Positions 9,304 through 17,782 of a stretch of DNA of 37,773 bases are shown here, one piece after another. The DNA lies in NCBI GenBank assembly GCA_937871825.1, contig CALMOK010000062.1, positions 1,984 through 39,756 on the forward strand, read 5' to 3'. The notes below the pieces were generated by a model. That model made no database searches. It was not told the origin of the DNA and saw nothing but the letters and a program-made list of their open reading frames with translations. Both the position numbers and the translations under genes were made by a program. Numbering within the stretch: the first letter of the stretch is position 1; every line of letters starts with the position of its first letter. The stretch comes from an uncultured Alphaproteobacteria bacterium. Its GTDB lineage: Bacteria; Pseudomonadota; Alphaproteobacteria; Rhizobiales; Beijerinckiaceae.

Positions 9304-10893
9304 TCAATCCTGCAAGGCTTCGGCTTCGGCCTCGTCGGCCTCGGGCTGGGCTTCGACCCATCCGGCCAGCACGCGCGCTTCCATGATCATGGCTTCGGCA
9401 TCCTCGCGGGACAGTTCGAAATCATCGAGGTAGCCGCCGTGCCGCGTCGTTTCCCCATCCTTGCGCTCCGACCAGCCGACGAGGTCGTCGGTGGCGCAGC
9501 CGGCGAGGTCGTCGATTGACTTCACGTCGTTCTCGCCAAGCTTCACCAAGATGGCCGAGGTGATGCCATTCACCTGCTTCAGGGCATCGTCGACACCAAG
9601 TTCCCGGCGCTTGCTGTCGAAGCCTTCCTCGATTCGCGCCAGGTTGTCGCGCGCCCGCATCTGGATCTCCTGCGCGGTGTCCTCGTCGAACCCTTCGATG
9701 GCGCTGATCTCGGATGGTTCCACGAAGGCGATCTCCTCGACGGTCCGGAAGCCCTCGGACGCCAGCAGCTGGCCAACCACTTCGTCGACGTCGAGGGTTT
9801 CCATGAACAGGGCCGTGCGGCTGACGAACTCCTTCTGACGGCGCTCGGACTCCTCGGCCTCGGTCAGGATGTCGATGTCCCAGCCGGTCAACTGCGAGGC
9901 GAGACGGACATTCTGTCCGCGCCGCCCGATCGCGAGCGACAATTGGTCATCCGGTACCACGACCTCGATGCGCGAGCTGTCCTCGTCGAGCACGACCTTG
10001 ACGACCTCGGCGGGCTGCAGCGCGTTGACGATGAAGGTGGCCGAATCGGCCGACCAGGGAATGATGTCGATCTTCTCGCCCTGCAACTCGTTCACCACGG
10101 CTTGCACGCGCGAGCCGCGCATGCCGACGCAGGCGCCCACCGGATCGATGGAAGAATCGCGCGACGTCACCCCGATCTTGGCGCGCGATCCGGGATCCCG
10201 CGCCACCGTCTTGATCTCGATGATGCCGTCGTAGATTTCCGGCACCTCCTGGGTGAACAGCTTGGCCATGAATTGCGGATGGGTGCGCGACAGGAAGATC
10301 TGCGGCCCGCGCTGTTCCCGGCGCACGTCGTACACATAGGCGCGGATGCGATCGCCAGGCCGGAAAGTTTCGCGCGGGATCATCTCGTCGCGTCGAACGA
10401 TCGCCTCGCCGCGCCCGAGGTCGATGACCACGTTGCCGTATTCCACGCGCTTGACGATGCCGTTGATGACGTCGCCGATCCGCTCCTTGTACTCGTCATA
10501 CTGCCGGTCGCGCTCGGCTTCGCGCACCTTCTGCACGATGACCTGCTTGGCCGATTGGGCGGCGATGCGGCCGAAGTCGAATGGCGGCAGCGTTTCGGAA
10601 ATCCAGTCGCCCTCCTGGGCCGCCGGGTTCTTGCGCCGGGCCTCATCCAACGTGATGTGGATGGCGTCGTTTTCCACCTCGTCGACCACGAGCAGCAGCC
10701 GCGAGAACCTGATCTCCCCGGTTTTCGGGTTGATCTCGGCGCGAACCTCGGTTTCCTGCCCGTAGCGCGAGCGCGCCGCCTTCTGCATCGCGTCCTCCAT
10801 CGAGGCGAGGACGATCTGGCGGTCGATCGATTTCTCCCGGGCGACCGCGTCGGCGATCTGCAGAAGTTCGAGTCTGTTGGCGCTCACGGCCAT
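9304..10893 (-). CDS. nusA: Transcription termination/antitermination protein NusA
   Basis: This 529-residue elongation factor binds RNA polymerase and nascent RNA and modulates pausing, termination and rRNA antitermination. Domains in order are the N-terminal polymerase-binding domain ([16 protein letters not shown]), the S1 domain around residues 135-200 ([20 protein letters not shown]), then KH1 and KH2 ([20 protein letters not shown] and [19 protein letters not shown]). Two acidic C-terminal repeat-like segments follow, the last ending in EAEAEALQD. The ribosome site AGGAG lies eight bases before the ATG. It is 49 bases after rimP and 10 bases before ylxR, inside one operon. Confidence 0.97.
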   Translation of the reverse strand: MAVSANRLELLQIADAVAREKSIDRQIVLASMEDAMQKAARSRYGQETEVRAEINPKTGEIRFSRLLLVVDEVENDAIHITLDEARRKNPAAQEGDWISETLPPFDFGRIAAQSAKQVIVQKVREAERDRQYDEYKERIGDVINGIVKRVEYGNVVIDLGRGEAIVRRDEMIPRETFRPGDRIRAYVYDVRREQRGPQIFLSRTHPQFMAKLFTQEVPEIYDGIIEIKTVARDPGSRAKIGVTSRDSSIDPVGACVGMRGSRVQAVVNELQGEKIDIIPWSADSATFIVNALQPAEVVKVVLDEDSSRIEVVVPDDQLSLAIGRRGQNVRLASQLTGWDIDILTEAEESERRQKEFVSRTALFMETLDVDEVVGQLLASEGFRTVEEIAFVEPSEISAIEGFDEDTAQEIQMRARDNLARIEEGFDSKRRELGVDDALKQVNGITSAILVKLGENDVKSIDDLAGCATDDLVGWSERKDGETTRHGGYLDDFELSREDAEAMIMEARVLAGWVEAQPEADEAEAEALQD

Positions 10894-10942
10894 GCGGAAT
10901 ACTCCTTGAACGGTTCGTTTCGTAAGGGCGCCTTGCGGCGTT

Positions 10943-11698
10943 TCAGCGACGCCGGGGCGTCTTGATGTCGGCCGGCAGGACGGGTTTCGACTTGTTGCGG
11001 TTGGCGAAGCGGCCCGGACCCCGCGCCACGGTGGGTTGGGGGGCGGCCGTCTCGTCGGCTGGTTCGTTTGCAGGTTCTTGGGCGGGCTCCCCGGCCTGCT
11101 TTTCAGCCCGCAGCGATTGCCGGATCAGGGCGTCGGTCAGCACGAGGCGGGCATCTTCGATCATATCGAAGGGCAACACGACCTCCGACGGCTCGCTCGC
11201 CTTCGCGTCGAGCCGGGTGATCGTCAGGCTGTCGTCACCGACCGCCGCCAGGATCGCGCGAAACCGCCGGCGTCCTTCGAGGGGGGCGGCGAGTTCGATC
11301 TTCGCTTCATGGCCCAGGGCGCGCCGGAAATCCGAAACACGCACCAGCGGGCGGTCGATGCCCGGCGACGACACTTCGAGCCGATAGGCCACCGACAGCG
11401 GGTCGTCGAGGTCGAGCACCGGCGAGATCGCCTTGCTGGCCGCCTCGCAATCCTCGATCATCATGGTGCCGTCCGCCCGCTCGGCCATGATCTGCAGCGT
11501 CGGGTCGTTTCCCGTTGAAACCTTGATCCGCACCAGCCGCAGGGCGAAGTCCGCCAGCACCGGCTCAACCGCGCGGGCGACCCGGGCGGCGACGCCCGTC
11601 TCGGCCGAAAGGCGCGGCTCGTCCAGGCCCGCCTCGACCGGCGGGTCGCCGGCCACGGTGGCGACTGGGGATTGGTGCGCGGGATCGTCCAAAACCAT
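10943..11698 (-). CDS. rimP: Ribosome maturation factor RimP
   Basis: This 251-residue protein would be needed for 30S subunit maturation. The conserved core is [22 protein letters not shown], then [20 protein letters not shown] and the signature [21 protein letters not shown] Sm-like C-terminal domain follows. Beyond the core lies a roughly 60-residue tail rich in Ala, Glu, Pro and basic residues, longer than in E. coli, where the protein is about 150 residues. The frame stays open upstream to 11848, but that stretch holds the promoter-proximal leader and a terminator-like hairpin, so the ATG at 11698 is preferred. It is the first gene of the rimP-nusA-ylxR-infB unit. Confidence 0.93.
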   Translation of the reverse strand: MVLDDPAHQSPVATVAGDPPVEAGLDEPRLSAETGVAARVARAVEPVLADFALRLVRIKVSTGNDPTLQIMAERADGTMMIEDCEAASKAISPVLDLDDPLSVAYRLEVSSPGIDRPLVRVSDFRRALGHEAKIELAAPLEGRRRFRAILAAVGDDSLTITRLDAKASEPSEVVLPFDMIEDARLVLTDALIRQSLRAEKQAGEPAQEPANEPADETAAPQPTVARGPGRFANRNKSKPVLPADIKTPRRR

Positions 11699-11770
11699 GA
11701 GCCTCGAAAGAACGCGGCCACCTCGGGAACGGCCAGGCGAGGGGACGCGATCAAGTGCGGAACCGCAGGC

Positions 11771-11804
11771 AATAAAAAAGAGCGGGTCCGGCAGGAGCCC
11801 ACTC
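11771..11804 (-). terminator. Intrinsic-terminator-like hairpin in the rimP leader (candidate attenuator)
   Basis: On the minus strand GAGTGGGCTCC, loop TGCC, then GGACCCGCTC and a run of six T form a ten-pair stem with one bulged C and a U-tract, the classical intrinsic terminator shape. It lies about 45 bases after the predicted start of transcription and about 70 bases before the rimP ATG, so it would act within the leader. An upstream segment, CCGGTAGG (11814-11821), can pair over eight positions (one U-G) with CCTGCCGG (11788-11795). That segment comprises the loop and the inner base pairs of the hairpin, so the two structures exclude each other. Alternatively it could end transcription of the upstream hydrolase gene, 110 bases away. 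Confidence 0.7.
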
Positions 11805-11853
11805 TCAATCAAACCTACCGGATATAAAGCGAACCTCAGTTCACCCATAATCC

Positions 11854-11882
11854 TTTATAAGCCCGGCAAGCCAGGACCGCAA
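11854..11882 (-). promoter_or_regulatory. Predicted sigma-70-type promoter for the rimP operon
   Basis: TTGCGG (11877-11882) and TATAAA (11854-11859) are separated by exactly 17 bases on the minus strand. Both boxes are close to the vegetative consensus, and the position is right for the long rimP-nusA-infB unit. Transcription would begin near 11847, leaving a leader of about 150 bases that holds the terminator-like hairpin. The box lies just downstream of the hydrolase stop codon. Confidence 0.6.
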
Positions 11883-11913
11883 GGGCCAGACCCTCCGGCG
11901 GAAACATCGCCCA

Positions 11914-12708
11914 TCAGGCGATTTGTTCGACTGCCCCGATCAACTTGGCGATGTCCTCCTCGCGCGAAAGCCGGTGATCCCCGTCCCGCACCAGGGTCAG
12001 GCTGACCGGATCTTCCGCGAGGTGCTCGACGAGCAGCATGGCATGCTGCCAGGGCACGTCCTCGTCGTGCATGCCTTGCAGGATATGGACCGGGCAATGC
12101 GTGCGGATCGCGGTACCAAGCAGGAGATGACGCCGGCCATCGACAATGAGCGCGTGCGTGATGGGGTAGGGGGTGTCGCCATAAGGTGAAGGGCGAAGCC
12201 ACAGGCCGTTTTCTTCGATGGTGGCGCGGATGTCCGGCGAGAACTGGTCCCACATCAAGCGCTCGGTGAAGTCCACCGCCGGGGCGATCAGCACCGCGCC
12301 GGCGAGCCGTTCGGTTTCCCCAGCCTCATGCAGCGCGCGGGCCAGCAGCAGGGCGAGCCAGCCTCCCATGGAGGAGCCGACCAGGATCAACGGCCCGGCC
12401 GCGGCGCGCAGTACGGCGAGCGCGTCGTCCAGCCATTGGCCGATCGTGCCGTCCTCGAACCGCCCGCCGGATTCGCCGTGGCCGGTATAATCGAAGCGGG
12501 TGAACGCCCGGCCGTTCCGGGCCGCCCAGGCGTCGAGCGCCATCGCCTTGCCGGACCGCATGTCCGACATGAAGCCGCCCAGCCAAAGGACGCCCGGCCG
12601 CTCCAGCCCGGCTCCCGTGGCGAGGCGCTGACGCACCGCGATGGCGCGCGACGCGTCCCCTCGTTGCGACGTCGACACCGAAAGAACGATCGGAACGATT
12701 TCATTCAT
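11914..12708 (-). CDS. Alpha/beta hydrolase
   Basis: This 264-residue alpha/beta-hydrolase fold protein is probably a soluble serine esterase or thioesterase. The oxyanion region is VLWLGGFMSDM, followed by RFDYTGHGESGG. The nucleophile elbow is GSSMGG (serine at the centre). The late acidic residue lies in LQGMHDEDVPW and the catalytic histidine in VRDGDHRLSRE. The layout resembles ABHD10/palmitoyl-thioesterase-like members, but the substrate cannot be told from sequence. No signal peptide is present. The gene is read away from the plus-strand glycosyltransferase cluster, with its ATG only 70 bases from that gene's likely start, and towards rimP. Whether it is co-transcribed with rimP is unclear because a separate promoter lies between them. 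Confidence 0.88.
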   Translation of the reverse strand: MNEIVPIVLSVSTSQRGDASRAIAVRQRLATGAGLERPGVLWLGGFMSDMRSGKAMALDAWAARNGRAFTRFDYTGHGESGGRFEDGTIGQWLDDALAVLRAAAGPLILVGSSMGGWLALLLARALHEAGETERLAGAVLIAPAVDFTERLMWDQFSPDIRATIEENGLWLRPSPYGDTPYPITHALIVDGRRHLLLGTAIRTHCPVHILQGMHDEDVPWQHAMLLVEHLAEDPVSLTLVRDGDHRLSREEDIAKLIGAVEQIA

Positions 12709-12778
12709 GGTTATCCATGTAGTCTCGGGTGGCGAAGTTGGCGAGTTGACCTTGGGGCTTTCGGGAGAAATCGGATCG

Positions 12779-14020
12779 ATGCGCCAGGCCCACGCTTCCC
12801 CCTTCGTTCACGCGGCGCCATCGCCGCTCGCGGGCCGGACCGTGCTGCAGATCATCCCGGCCTTGCAGGCGGGCGGGGCCGAGCGAACCGCCATCGACAT
12901 CGCGGGCGCGTTGGCGGAGGTCGGCGCCCGGGCGCTTGTCGCCACCACGGGCGGGCGCCTCGTGAGCGAGCTTCAGGCGAGGGGCGGGGTGTGGCTTCCG
13001 TTCCCGGCCGACACCAAGAACCCGGTCGCCATGGCGCGCAACGTGCTCAAGCTGCGGCGCCTCATCGCCGATGAGAAACCGGTCCTGGTTCACGCCCAGT
13101 CCCGTGCGCCCGCCTGGGTGGCCCTTTGTGCGACGCGGCTCACCAAGACGCCCTTCGTGACGAGCTATCACGGCATCTACTCGGGCACTCACGCCATCAA
13201 GCTGCGCTACAATTCCGTGATGGCGCGGGGCGACGCCGTGATCGCCAATTCCCGCTACACGGGTGACCTGATCGCGCGGGTCTATCCCTGGGCCGGCGCA
13301 CGGGTGCGCGTCGTCTCGCCCGGGGTCGAACTTCGCGAATTCCACCCGGGATCGGTCGACGTGTCGCGCGTGGAAGCGCTGCGCTCGGCCTGGGGGGTGG
13401 CGCCCGACCAGCGCATCGTTCTTCTGGCCGCCCGCCTCACCGATTGGAAAGGCCACCGCGTGCTGATCGACGCGGCCGACATCCTGCAACGGGAGGGGCT
13501 GACCGAGACCGTGTTCGTGCTGGCGGGCGACCATCAGGGACGCAACGGCTATGTCGCCGAACTCGACGCCCTTGTGGCGGCGAAGAAACTCGGCGGTATC
13601 GTCAAACGGGTCGGCCATTGCGCCGACATGCCCGCCGCGCTGTTGGCCGCGAGCGTTCTGGTTGTTCCATCCACCCGGCCCGAGGCGTTCGGCTTGTCGG
13701 CCGTGGAAGCCCAAGCGATGGGAACGCCGGTGGTTGTCACCGATCTTGGCGCCGTGCCGGAAACCGTTCTGGGGCCACCCGACGTCAAGCCCGAGCAGCG
13801 CACCGGATGGCGCGTCGCCCCCGGCGACCCCGCCGCGCTGGCGGAAGGCCTTCAATCCGCCCTGGCGCTTGGCGCGACGGCGCGCGACGGTTTGGCGATG
13901 CGGGCAAGAGCCCATGTGGAAGCGAAATTCTCCCGCGACGCTATGACGGAAGCCATGCTGGACGCCTATAGTGCGGTGATCGAGGAGCAGTTGACCAAGA
14001 TCCGGGGCCGCCATGCGTGA
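12779..14020 (+). CDS. Glycosyltransferase, GT4 family (GT-B fold)
   Basis: This 413-residue group 1 glycosyltransferase probably acts on envelope polysaccharide or lipopolysaccharide. The N-terminal acceptor domain shows IIPALQAGGAERTAIDIAGA, a typical motif, and LVHAQSRAPAWVAL. The donor-binding domain shows VVSPGVELREFHPG, LLAARLTDWKGHRVLIDA and the EX7E element, E302 to E310 in RPEAFGLSAVEAQAMGTPVV. The frame is open further upstream to 12641 with an ATG at 12707, but that ATG overlaps the divergent hydrolase start. The ATG at 12779 has GGGAG upstream (spacing 11) and starts closer to the conserved core. The next gene overlaps by 8 bases. Similarity to LPS core mannosyltransferases (LpcC type) is only an impression. 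Confidence 0.88.
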   Translation: MRQAHASPFVHAAPSPLAGRTVLQIIPALQAGGAERTAIDIAGALAEVGARALVATTGGRLVSELQARGGVWLPFPADTKNPVAMARNVLKLRRLIADEKPVLVHAQSRAPAWVALCATRLTKTPFVTSYHGIYSGTHAIKLRYNSVMARGDAVIANSRYTGDLIARVYPWAGARVRVVSPGVELREFHPGSVDVSRVEALRSAWGVAPDQRIVLLAARLTDWKGHRVLIDAADILQREGLTETVFVLAGDHQGRNGYVAELDALVAAKKLGGIVKRVGHCADMPAALLAASVLVVPSTRPEAFGLSAVEAQAMGTPVVVTDLGAVPETVLGPPDVKPEQRTGWRVAPGDPAALAEGLQSALALGATARDGLAMRARAHVEAKFSRDAMTEAMLDAYSAVIEEQLTKIRGRHA

Positions 14021-14567
14021 GGAAGAGGGCGGCGTCCGGTTTCGGGCCGGCACGATCGACGATGCCGCCGCCATCGCGGATCTCCATACCCGAAGCTGGC
14101 GCGCGAATTACCGGGGCAGCCTGAGCGACGCTTATCTCGACGGCCCCATCGAGGGCGAGCGACGGGCCTTCTGGCAGGAGCGACTGCGCCACCCCCGCAC
14201 GGGTTTGTGGACGCTGGTTGCCGACGATGACACCCAGACGCTCGCCGGTTTCCTTTGCCTCCTGGCCGATCACGACCACCACTGGGGCACGCTGATCGAC
14301 AACCTCCATGTCGACCCGGCCCGCGTCCGCCAGGGAGTCGGGCGGGCGCTGATGCGAGCCGCCGCCGAGCACCTGCTGTTCGGCCTGCCCCGGCGGCCGA
14401 TCTACCTGTTCGTTCTCGAAAGCAACACGGCAGTGGCCGGCTTCTACCGCCACCTGGGCGGCGAGCCCGCCGAGCATTTGGTCAGCACGGAGCCGGACGG
14501 CAGCAGCCTTCCGGTGATCCGCTACGTTTGGCCGAGCGCGGCGGCCTTTGCCGGGGGAACGGGTTAG
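14013..14567 (+). CDS. GNAT family N-acetyltransferase
   Basis: This 184-residue acyl-CoA-dependent acetyltransferase has the GNAT layout: VRFRAGTIDDAAAIADLHTRSW at the N-terminus, then a central strand (GTLIDNLHVDPARVRQGVGR). That strand is followed by the pyrophosphate-binding loop RQGVGRALM, with LFVLESNTAVAGFYRHLGG near the C-terminus. The substrate cannot be predicted. Its start overlaps the end of the glycosyltransferase gene by 8 bases, so the two are translated from one mRNA. Together they could modify a glycan, but that is inference from position only. Confidence 0.88.
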   Translation: MREEEGGVRFRAGTIDDAAAIADLHTRSWRANYRGSLSDAYLDGPIEGERRAFWQERLRHPRTGLWTLVADDDTQTLAGFLCLLADHDHHWGTLIDNLHVDPARVRQGVGRALMRAAAEHLLFGLPRRPIYLFVLESNTAVAGFYRHLGGEPAEHLVSTEPDGSSLPVIRYVWPSAAAFAGGTG

Positions 14568-14578
14568 GAAGCCCCGCC

Positions 14579-15649
14579 GTGGCATCGTTCCTGGCGTTCG
14601 TTGAAACGATGGCTGAAGCCCGGCGGGCGGTGGAGGGCGGGGCCGACGCCGTTTCACCAAGCGCCGGCGCCGTGCTGGACGAGGCGGAACTCCTCGCGAT
14701 CATTGGCGGCCGCGCAGCCCTTTGCCGGTGGGCCGGAGCGCCGCACGACCCTGCCGGGACACGGGGCCACGAGGCCAGCGTTCTCCTCCAGCCGAGCCGC
14801 TCGGCCTTCCCGTTCGAGGGACGGGTCCCCGGTCGGGACAGCCCGGCGACGATCGTGGTTTTCAGCGAGGCCCGCCCGTCGGCAGCCGATCTCGATGGTC
14901 TCGCCGCCAGCGGCCACTTGGGCGTGATGCTGGACGCGCCGGGACGGCTTCTCGATGCCGTGAGCCTGCCCGACCTCGCGGCGTTTTGCGAGGACTGCCA
15001 TGGGCGCGGGCTCCTGTGCGGCTTCTCGGGTGGGCTGGAGCCGCCCGACGTGCCGCGTCTACTGGCGCTCGGGCCGGACCTCCTGGCCTTTCAACGAGCC
15101 CTTCGGCCGGGGCGGGGGAGCGAAGCCGCCGGGTTCGACCCCCACGCGGTGCGGCTTGTCCGCGACCTAATCCCGCTGGCGCCCCATCGCTTGCTGGCGG
15201 GGCGTTCGCTCCAACCCATGCCGCAAGCCGGGCCCGTCGCGCATCCCCCGCAACTCGAGGGAACAACCCGGATCTTCGTTCGCGACCTCGTGGTCGAGAT
15301 GGCGATCGGCGCTTACGCCAGCGAACATGGGCGGACGCAGCGCGTGCGGTTCAGCGTCGAGGCGGATCTCGACGATCCTCGCGTTCGAGCCCAGGACACG
15401 CGCCAGCAGGCCTCGGGCGACCAGGACATGCGCGACGTCGTTTCCTACGATCTCCTCAGCGACGCCATCCGACAAGTGGCCGCCCGGGCCCATGTGGAAT
15501 TCGTCGAAACGCTGGCCGAAGCCATCGCCGAACGGGTTCTGGTTCACCGGCGCATTCGTGCCCTCACCGTCACGGTGGAAAAGCTCGACCTCGGCCCCGG
15601 GTCGGTCGGCGTCGAGATCTGGCGGAAGCGGGTCGACACGCCGCGTTGA
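14579..15649 (+). CDS. Fusion of a degenerate MfnB-like domain with dihydroneopterin aldolase (FolB)
   Basis: This 356-residue protein has two parts. Residues 1-205 resemble (5-formylfuran-3-yl)methyl phosphate synthase (MfnB, DUF556), an enzyme of methanofuran synthesis. The start LAFVETMAEARRAVEGGAD and the later GVMLDAPGRLLD and GRGLLCGFSGGLEPPDVPRL match the MfnB pattern. However, this region contains no lysine at all, while MfnB depends on lysines, including one in the DVKxP motif (here AVSPS). Residues 230-352 are a full dihydroneopterin aldolase (folate synthesis): E249 in YASEHG, Y290 in VVSYDLL and K335 in VEKLDLG are in the places of the known active-site residues. A GTG start with AGGAA upstream lies 11 bases after the GNAT gene. 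I expect aldolase activity; the N-terminal part may be structural or regulatory. Confidence 0.8.
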   Translation: MASFLAFVETMAEARRAVEGGADAVSPSAGAVLDEAELLAIIGGRAALCRWAGAPHDPAGTRGHEASVLLQPSRSAFPFEGRVPGRDSPATIVVFSEARPSAADLDGLAASGHLGVMLDAPGRLLDAVSLPDLAAFCEDCHGRGLLCGFSGGLEPPDVPRLLALGPDLLAFQRALRPGRGSEAAGFDPHAVRLVRDLIPLAPHRLLAGRSLQPMPQAGPVAHPPQLEGTTRIFVRDLVVEMAIGAYASEHGRTQRVRFSVEADLDDPRVRAQDTRQQASGDQDMRDVVSYDLLSDAIRQVAARAHVEFVETLAEAIAERVLVHRRIRALTVTVEKLDLGPGSVGVEIWRKRVDTPR

Positions 15650-15713
15650 GCTTGCATGTCGGGCATGGCCGTGGTTTGCCCCGAACCCCGCCGCCACCGA
15701 ATGAGGCGATCCC

Positions 15714-16913
15714 TTGTACGTTCAAACTCCCGCATCGACCGGGTCAGCCCTCCCGCCCGCGTCGGGGCTGATCCAGCCCATCTTCGCGGGCCTGCTCGCC
15801 TCGGTCGTCGGGTTCGCCAGCACCTTCACCATCGTGCTGCAGGGCTTCCGGGCCGTCGGGGCAAGCCCGGGGCAGGCCGCCTCGGGGCTGCTCGTGATCT
15901 GCCTCGTCCAGGGTTTCCTGACGATCCTGCTGTCGGTGCTTTGGCGACAGCCGATCAGCATCGTCTGGTCGACGCCCGGTTCGGCGCTGCTGATCGGGAC
16001 GGGCGCGCAGGCCGGTGGCTACCCGACCGCCCTGGGGGCCTTCGTGCTGGCGGCCTTGCTGATCGTGGCGGCGGGGTCCTTCAAGCCTTTCGGTCGCCTA
16101 GTCGGCGCCATCCCGACCAGCCTCGCCAACGCCATGCTGGCCGGGGTGCTGTTCGAGATCTGCCTCGCCCCGGTGGAAGCGGCCAAGACCTCGCCCGCCC
16201 TGGTGCTGCCCATCGTCCTCGTCTGGATTCTGGCGTTGCGCTTCGCGCGCCGTTTCTCGGTGCCGATCGCCGTCGCGATGACGGCGCTGATCGTGGTCTT
16301 CGTCACCAAGCTGCCGGCGGGCGCCTTGGCCGACACCTGGCCGGCGCTGGTGGTCAGCGTCCCGAGCTTCAGCTGGCCGGCGACCGCGAGCCTGGTGCTG
16401 CCGCTCTTCATCGTGACCATGGCGTCCCAGAACGTGCCGGGCCTCGCGGTTCTCCACGCCAACGACTATCGGCCGAAGGTCGGCCCCATCTTCGTGGGAA
16501 CGGGGCTTGCCAGCATTCTCACCGCGTTTGGAAGCGGTGGGCTCCTTAACCTGGCGGCCATCACGGCCGCCCTTTGCGCCGGGCCGGAATCGCACCCCGA
16601 TCCCGCCAAGCGCTACCTGTCAACGGTGACGGGCGGGTTGGCCTACGTGCTGCTCGGCCTTTTCGCGGCCTTCGCGGCCGCTTTCACGCTCGCCGCCCCC
16701 CCTTCCATCGTCCAGGCCGTCGCCGGCCTCGCCCTGATGGGGAGCTTCGCCGGGGCACTGACGGCGGCGCTCGCGCGTCCGGACGCGAGGATCGCCGTTG
16801 CGGTGACGTTCGTGACGGCGGCCTCCGGGTTGACCCTGTTCGGCATCGGCGCGTCCTTCTGGGGCTTGGTCGCCGGAGGGCTGGTATTGGCGGTCGACCG
16901 GATCGGCCGTTGA
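15714..16913 (+). CDS. benE: BenE-type benzoate/H+ symporter family transporter
   Basis: This 399-residue inner-membrane protein of the BenE family (NAT/NCS2-like fold) has about 12 hydrophobic segments. Family features are the first-helix region FAGLLASVVGFASTFTIVLQ, WSTPGSALLIGTGAQAGGYP, ALGAFVLAALLIV, IPTSLANAMLAGVLFEICL and the ASQNVPGLAVLHANDYRPKV stretch. BenE members import benzoate or related aromatic acids with protons, but many homologues are uncharacterised, so the substrate here is open. The start is taken as TTG at 15714 with GAGG seven bases before it; the nearby ATG at 15702 is in another frame. No benzoate catabolic gene lies nearby. It is 64 bases after the folB fusion and ends 16 bases from the convergent ubiG stop. 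Confidence 0.88.
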   Translation: MYVQTPASTGSALPPASGLIQPIFAGLLASVVGFASTFTIVLQGFRAVGASPGQAASGLLVICLVQGFLTILLSVLWRQPISIVWSTPGSALLIGTGAQAGGYPTALGAFVLAALLIVAAGSFKPFGRLVGAIPTSLANAMLAGVLFEICLAPVEAAKTSPALVLPIVLVWILALRFARRFSVPIAVAMTALIVVFVTKLPAGALADTWPALVVSVPSFSWPATASLVLPLFIVTMASQNVPGLAVLHANDYRPKVGPIFVGTGLASILTAFGSGGLLNLAAITAALCAGPESHPDPAKRYLSTVTGGLAYVLLGLFAAFAAAFTLAAPPSIVQAVAGLALMGSFAGALTAALARPDARIAVAVTFVTAASGLTLFGIGASFWGLVAGGLVLAVDRIGR

Positions 16914-16929
16914 TCCTTGGGCCGCGACG

Positions 16930-17718
16930 CTAGCCAGTCACGACCCTGCGCCGTGCCGCCAAAAAATAGTTGACGTCCGTGTCCCGGCTCAGCCGCCACG
17001 TCGCGCGAAGTGGGTTGTAGACCATTCCGGTCGTGTCGAGGATGCTGAAGCCGGCCCGGCGGACCGGCGCGGCGAGTTCCGACGGGGTCACGAACTGCGT
17101 CCAGGTGTGGGTGTTGCGCGGCAGCCAGCGCAGCACGTATTCGGCACCCACGATGGCCAGCATGAAGCTTTTCGCCGTGCGGTTCAGCGTCGAGGCCACG
17201 AACAGCCCGCCCGGCCGCACGAGCGAGCAGGCCGTGGCCACGAAGGCGTTGCGGTCCACTACATGCTCGACCACCTCCATGGCGAGCACCACGTCGAAGC
17301 GCGCGCCGGTCTCGGCCAGCGCTTCGGCCGTCGTGGCGCGGTAATCGATCGTCAACCCACGCGCGTCCGCGTGGCGGCGGGCCGCACCGATGTTTTCGAC
17401 GCCGGGATCGATGCCCGTCACGCGGCCGCCCATGCGGGCCAACGGCTCGGACAGCACGCCGCCGCCGCATCCGATGTCGAGGATCGACAGCCTGTCCCAC
17501 GGCCAGGCGCCATCGTCGGCCGGCGGAGATGGCCGCGGATCGTGCTTCGCCACGAGGTCGCGCAGGTAGCCCATCCGCACCGGGTTGATCTCGTGCAACT
17601 TGCCCATGGGGCCTTGCAGGTCCCACCATTGCGCCCCGAGCCGCTCGTAGCGCGCGAGGTCGACGGCATCGATGCTGCCGCTCGCGGCGGCGTTGTGGTC
17701 GTGGTCGGGCGTTTGCAT
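16930..17718 (-). CDS. ubiG: Ubiquinone biosynthesis O-methyltransferase UbiG
   Basis: This 262-residue S-adenosylmethionine-dependent methyltransferase would perform both O-methylations of ubiquinone synthesis at the inner membrane surface. The N-terminus has the family stretch ARYERLGAQWWDLQGPMGKL followed by LHEINPVRMGYL. The SAM-binding motif I is ILDIGCGGGVLSEPLARMGG, with GIDPGVENI after it. VLAMEVVEHVVD and FVASTLNRTAKSF complete the pattern. A strong GGAGG ribosome site precedes the ATG. It diverges from lysC across a 181-base gap, an arrangement common in Rhizobiales. Confidence 0.96.
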   Translation of the reverse strand: MQTPDHDHNAAASGSIDAVDLARYERLGAQWWDLQGPMGKLHEINPVRMGYLRDLVAKHDPRPSPPADDGAWPWDRLSILDIGCGGGVLSEPLARMGGRVTGIDPGVENIGAARRHADARGLTIDYRATTAEALAETGARFDVVLAMEVVEHVVDRNAFVATACSLVRPGGLFVASTLNRTAKSFMLAIVGAEYVLRWLPRNTHTWTQFVTPSELAAPVRRAGFSILDTTGMVYNPLRATWRLSRDTDVNYFLAARRRVVTG

Positions 17719-17782
17719 CGCGGCATGCCTCCAGGTCGCGCTCCGGGCGCCTCGGGCTCAACCTCGGGCGGCCGTCCGGCTG

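Noticed and set aside
11699-11848. Longer RimP N-terminus starting at ATG 11848
   Set aside because: The added 50 residues lack RimP similarity, and the DNA holds a terminator-like hairpin with T-run, which fits a non-coding leader better.
15656-16549. Second plus-strand frame overlapping benE
   Set aside because: It is an Arg/Gly/Asp-rich alternative frame without membrane segments. The benE frame gives about 12 well-formed hydrophobic helices.
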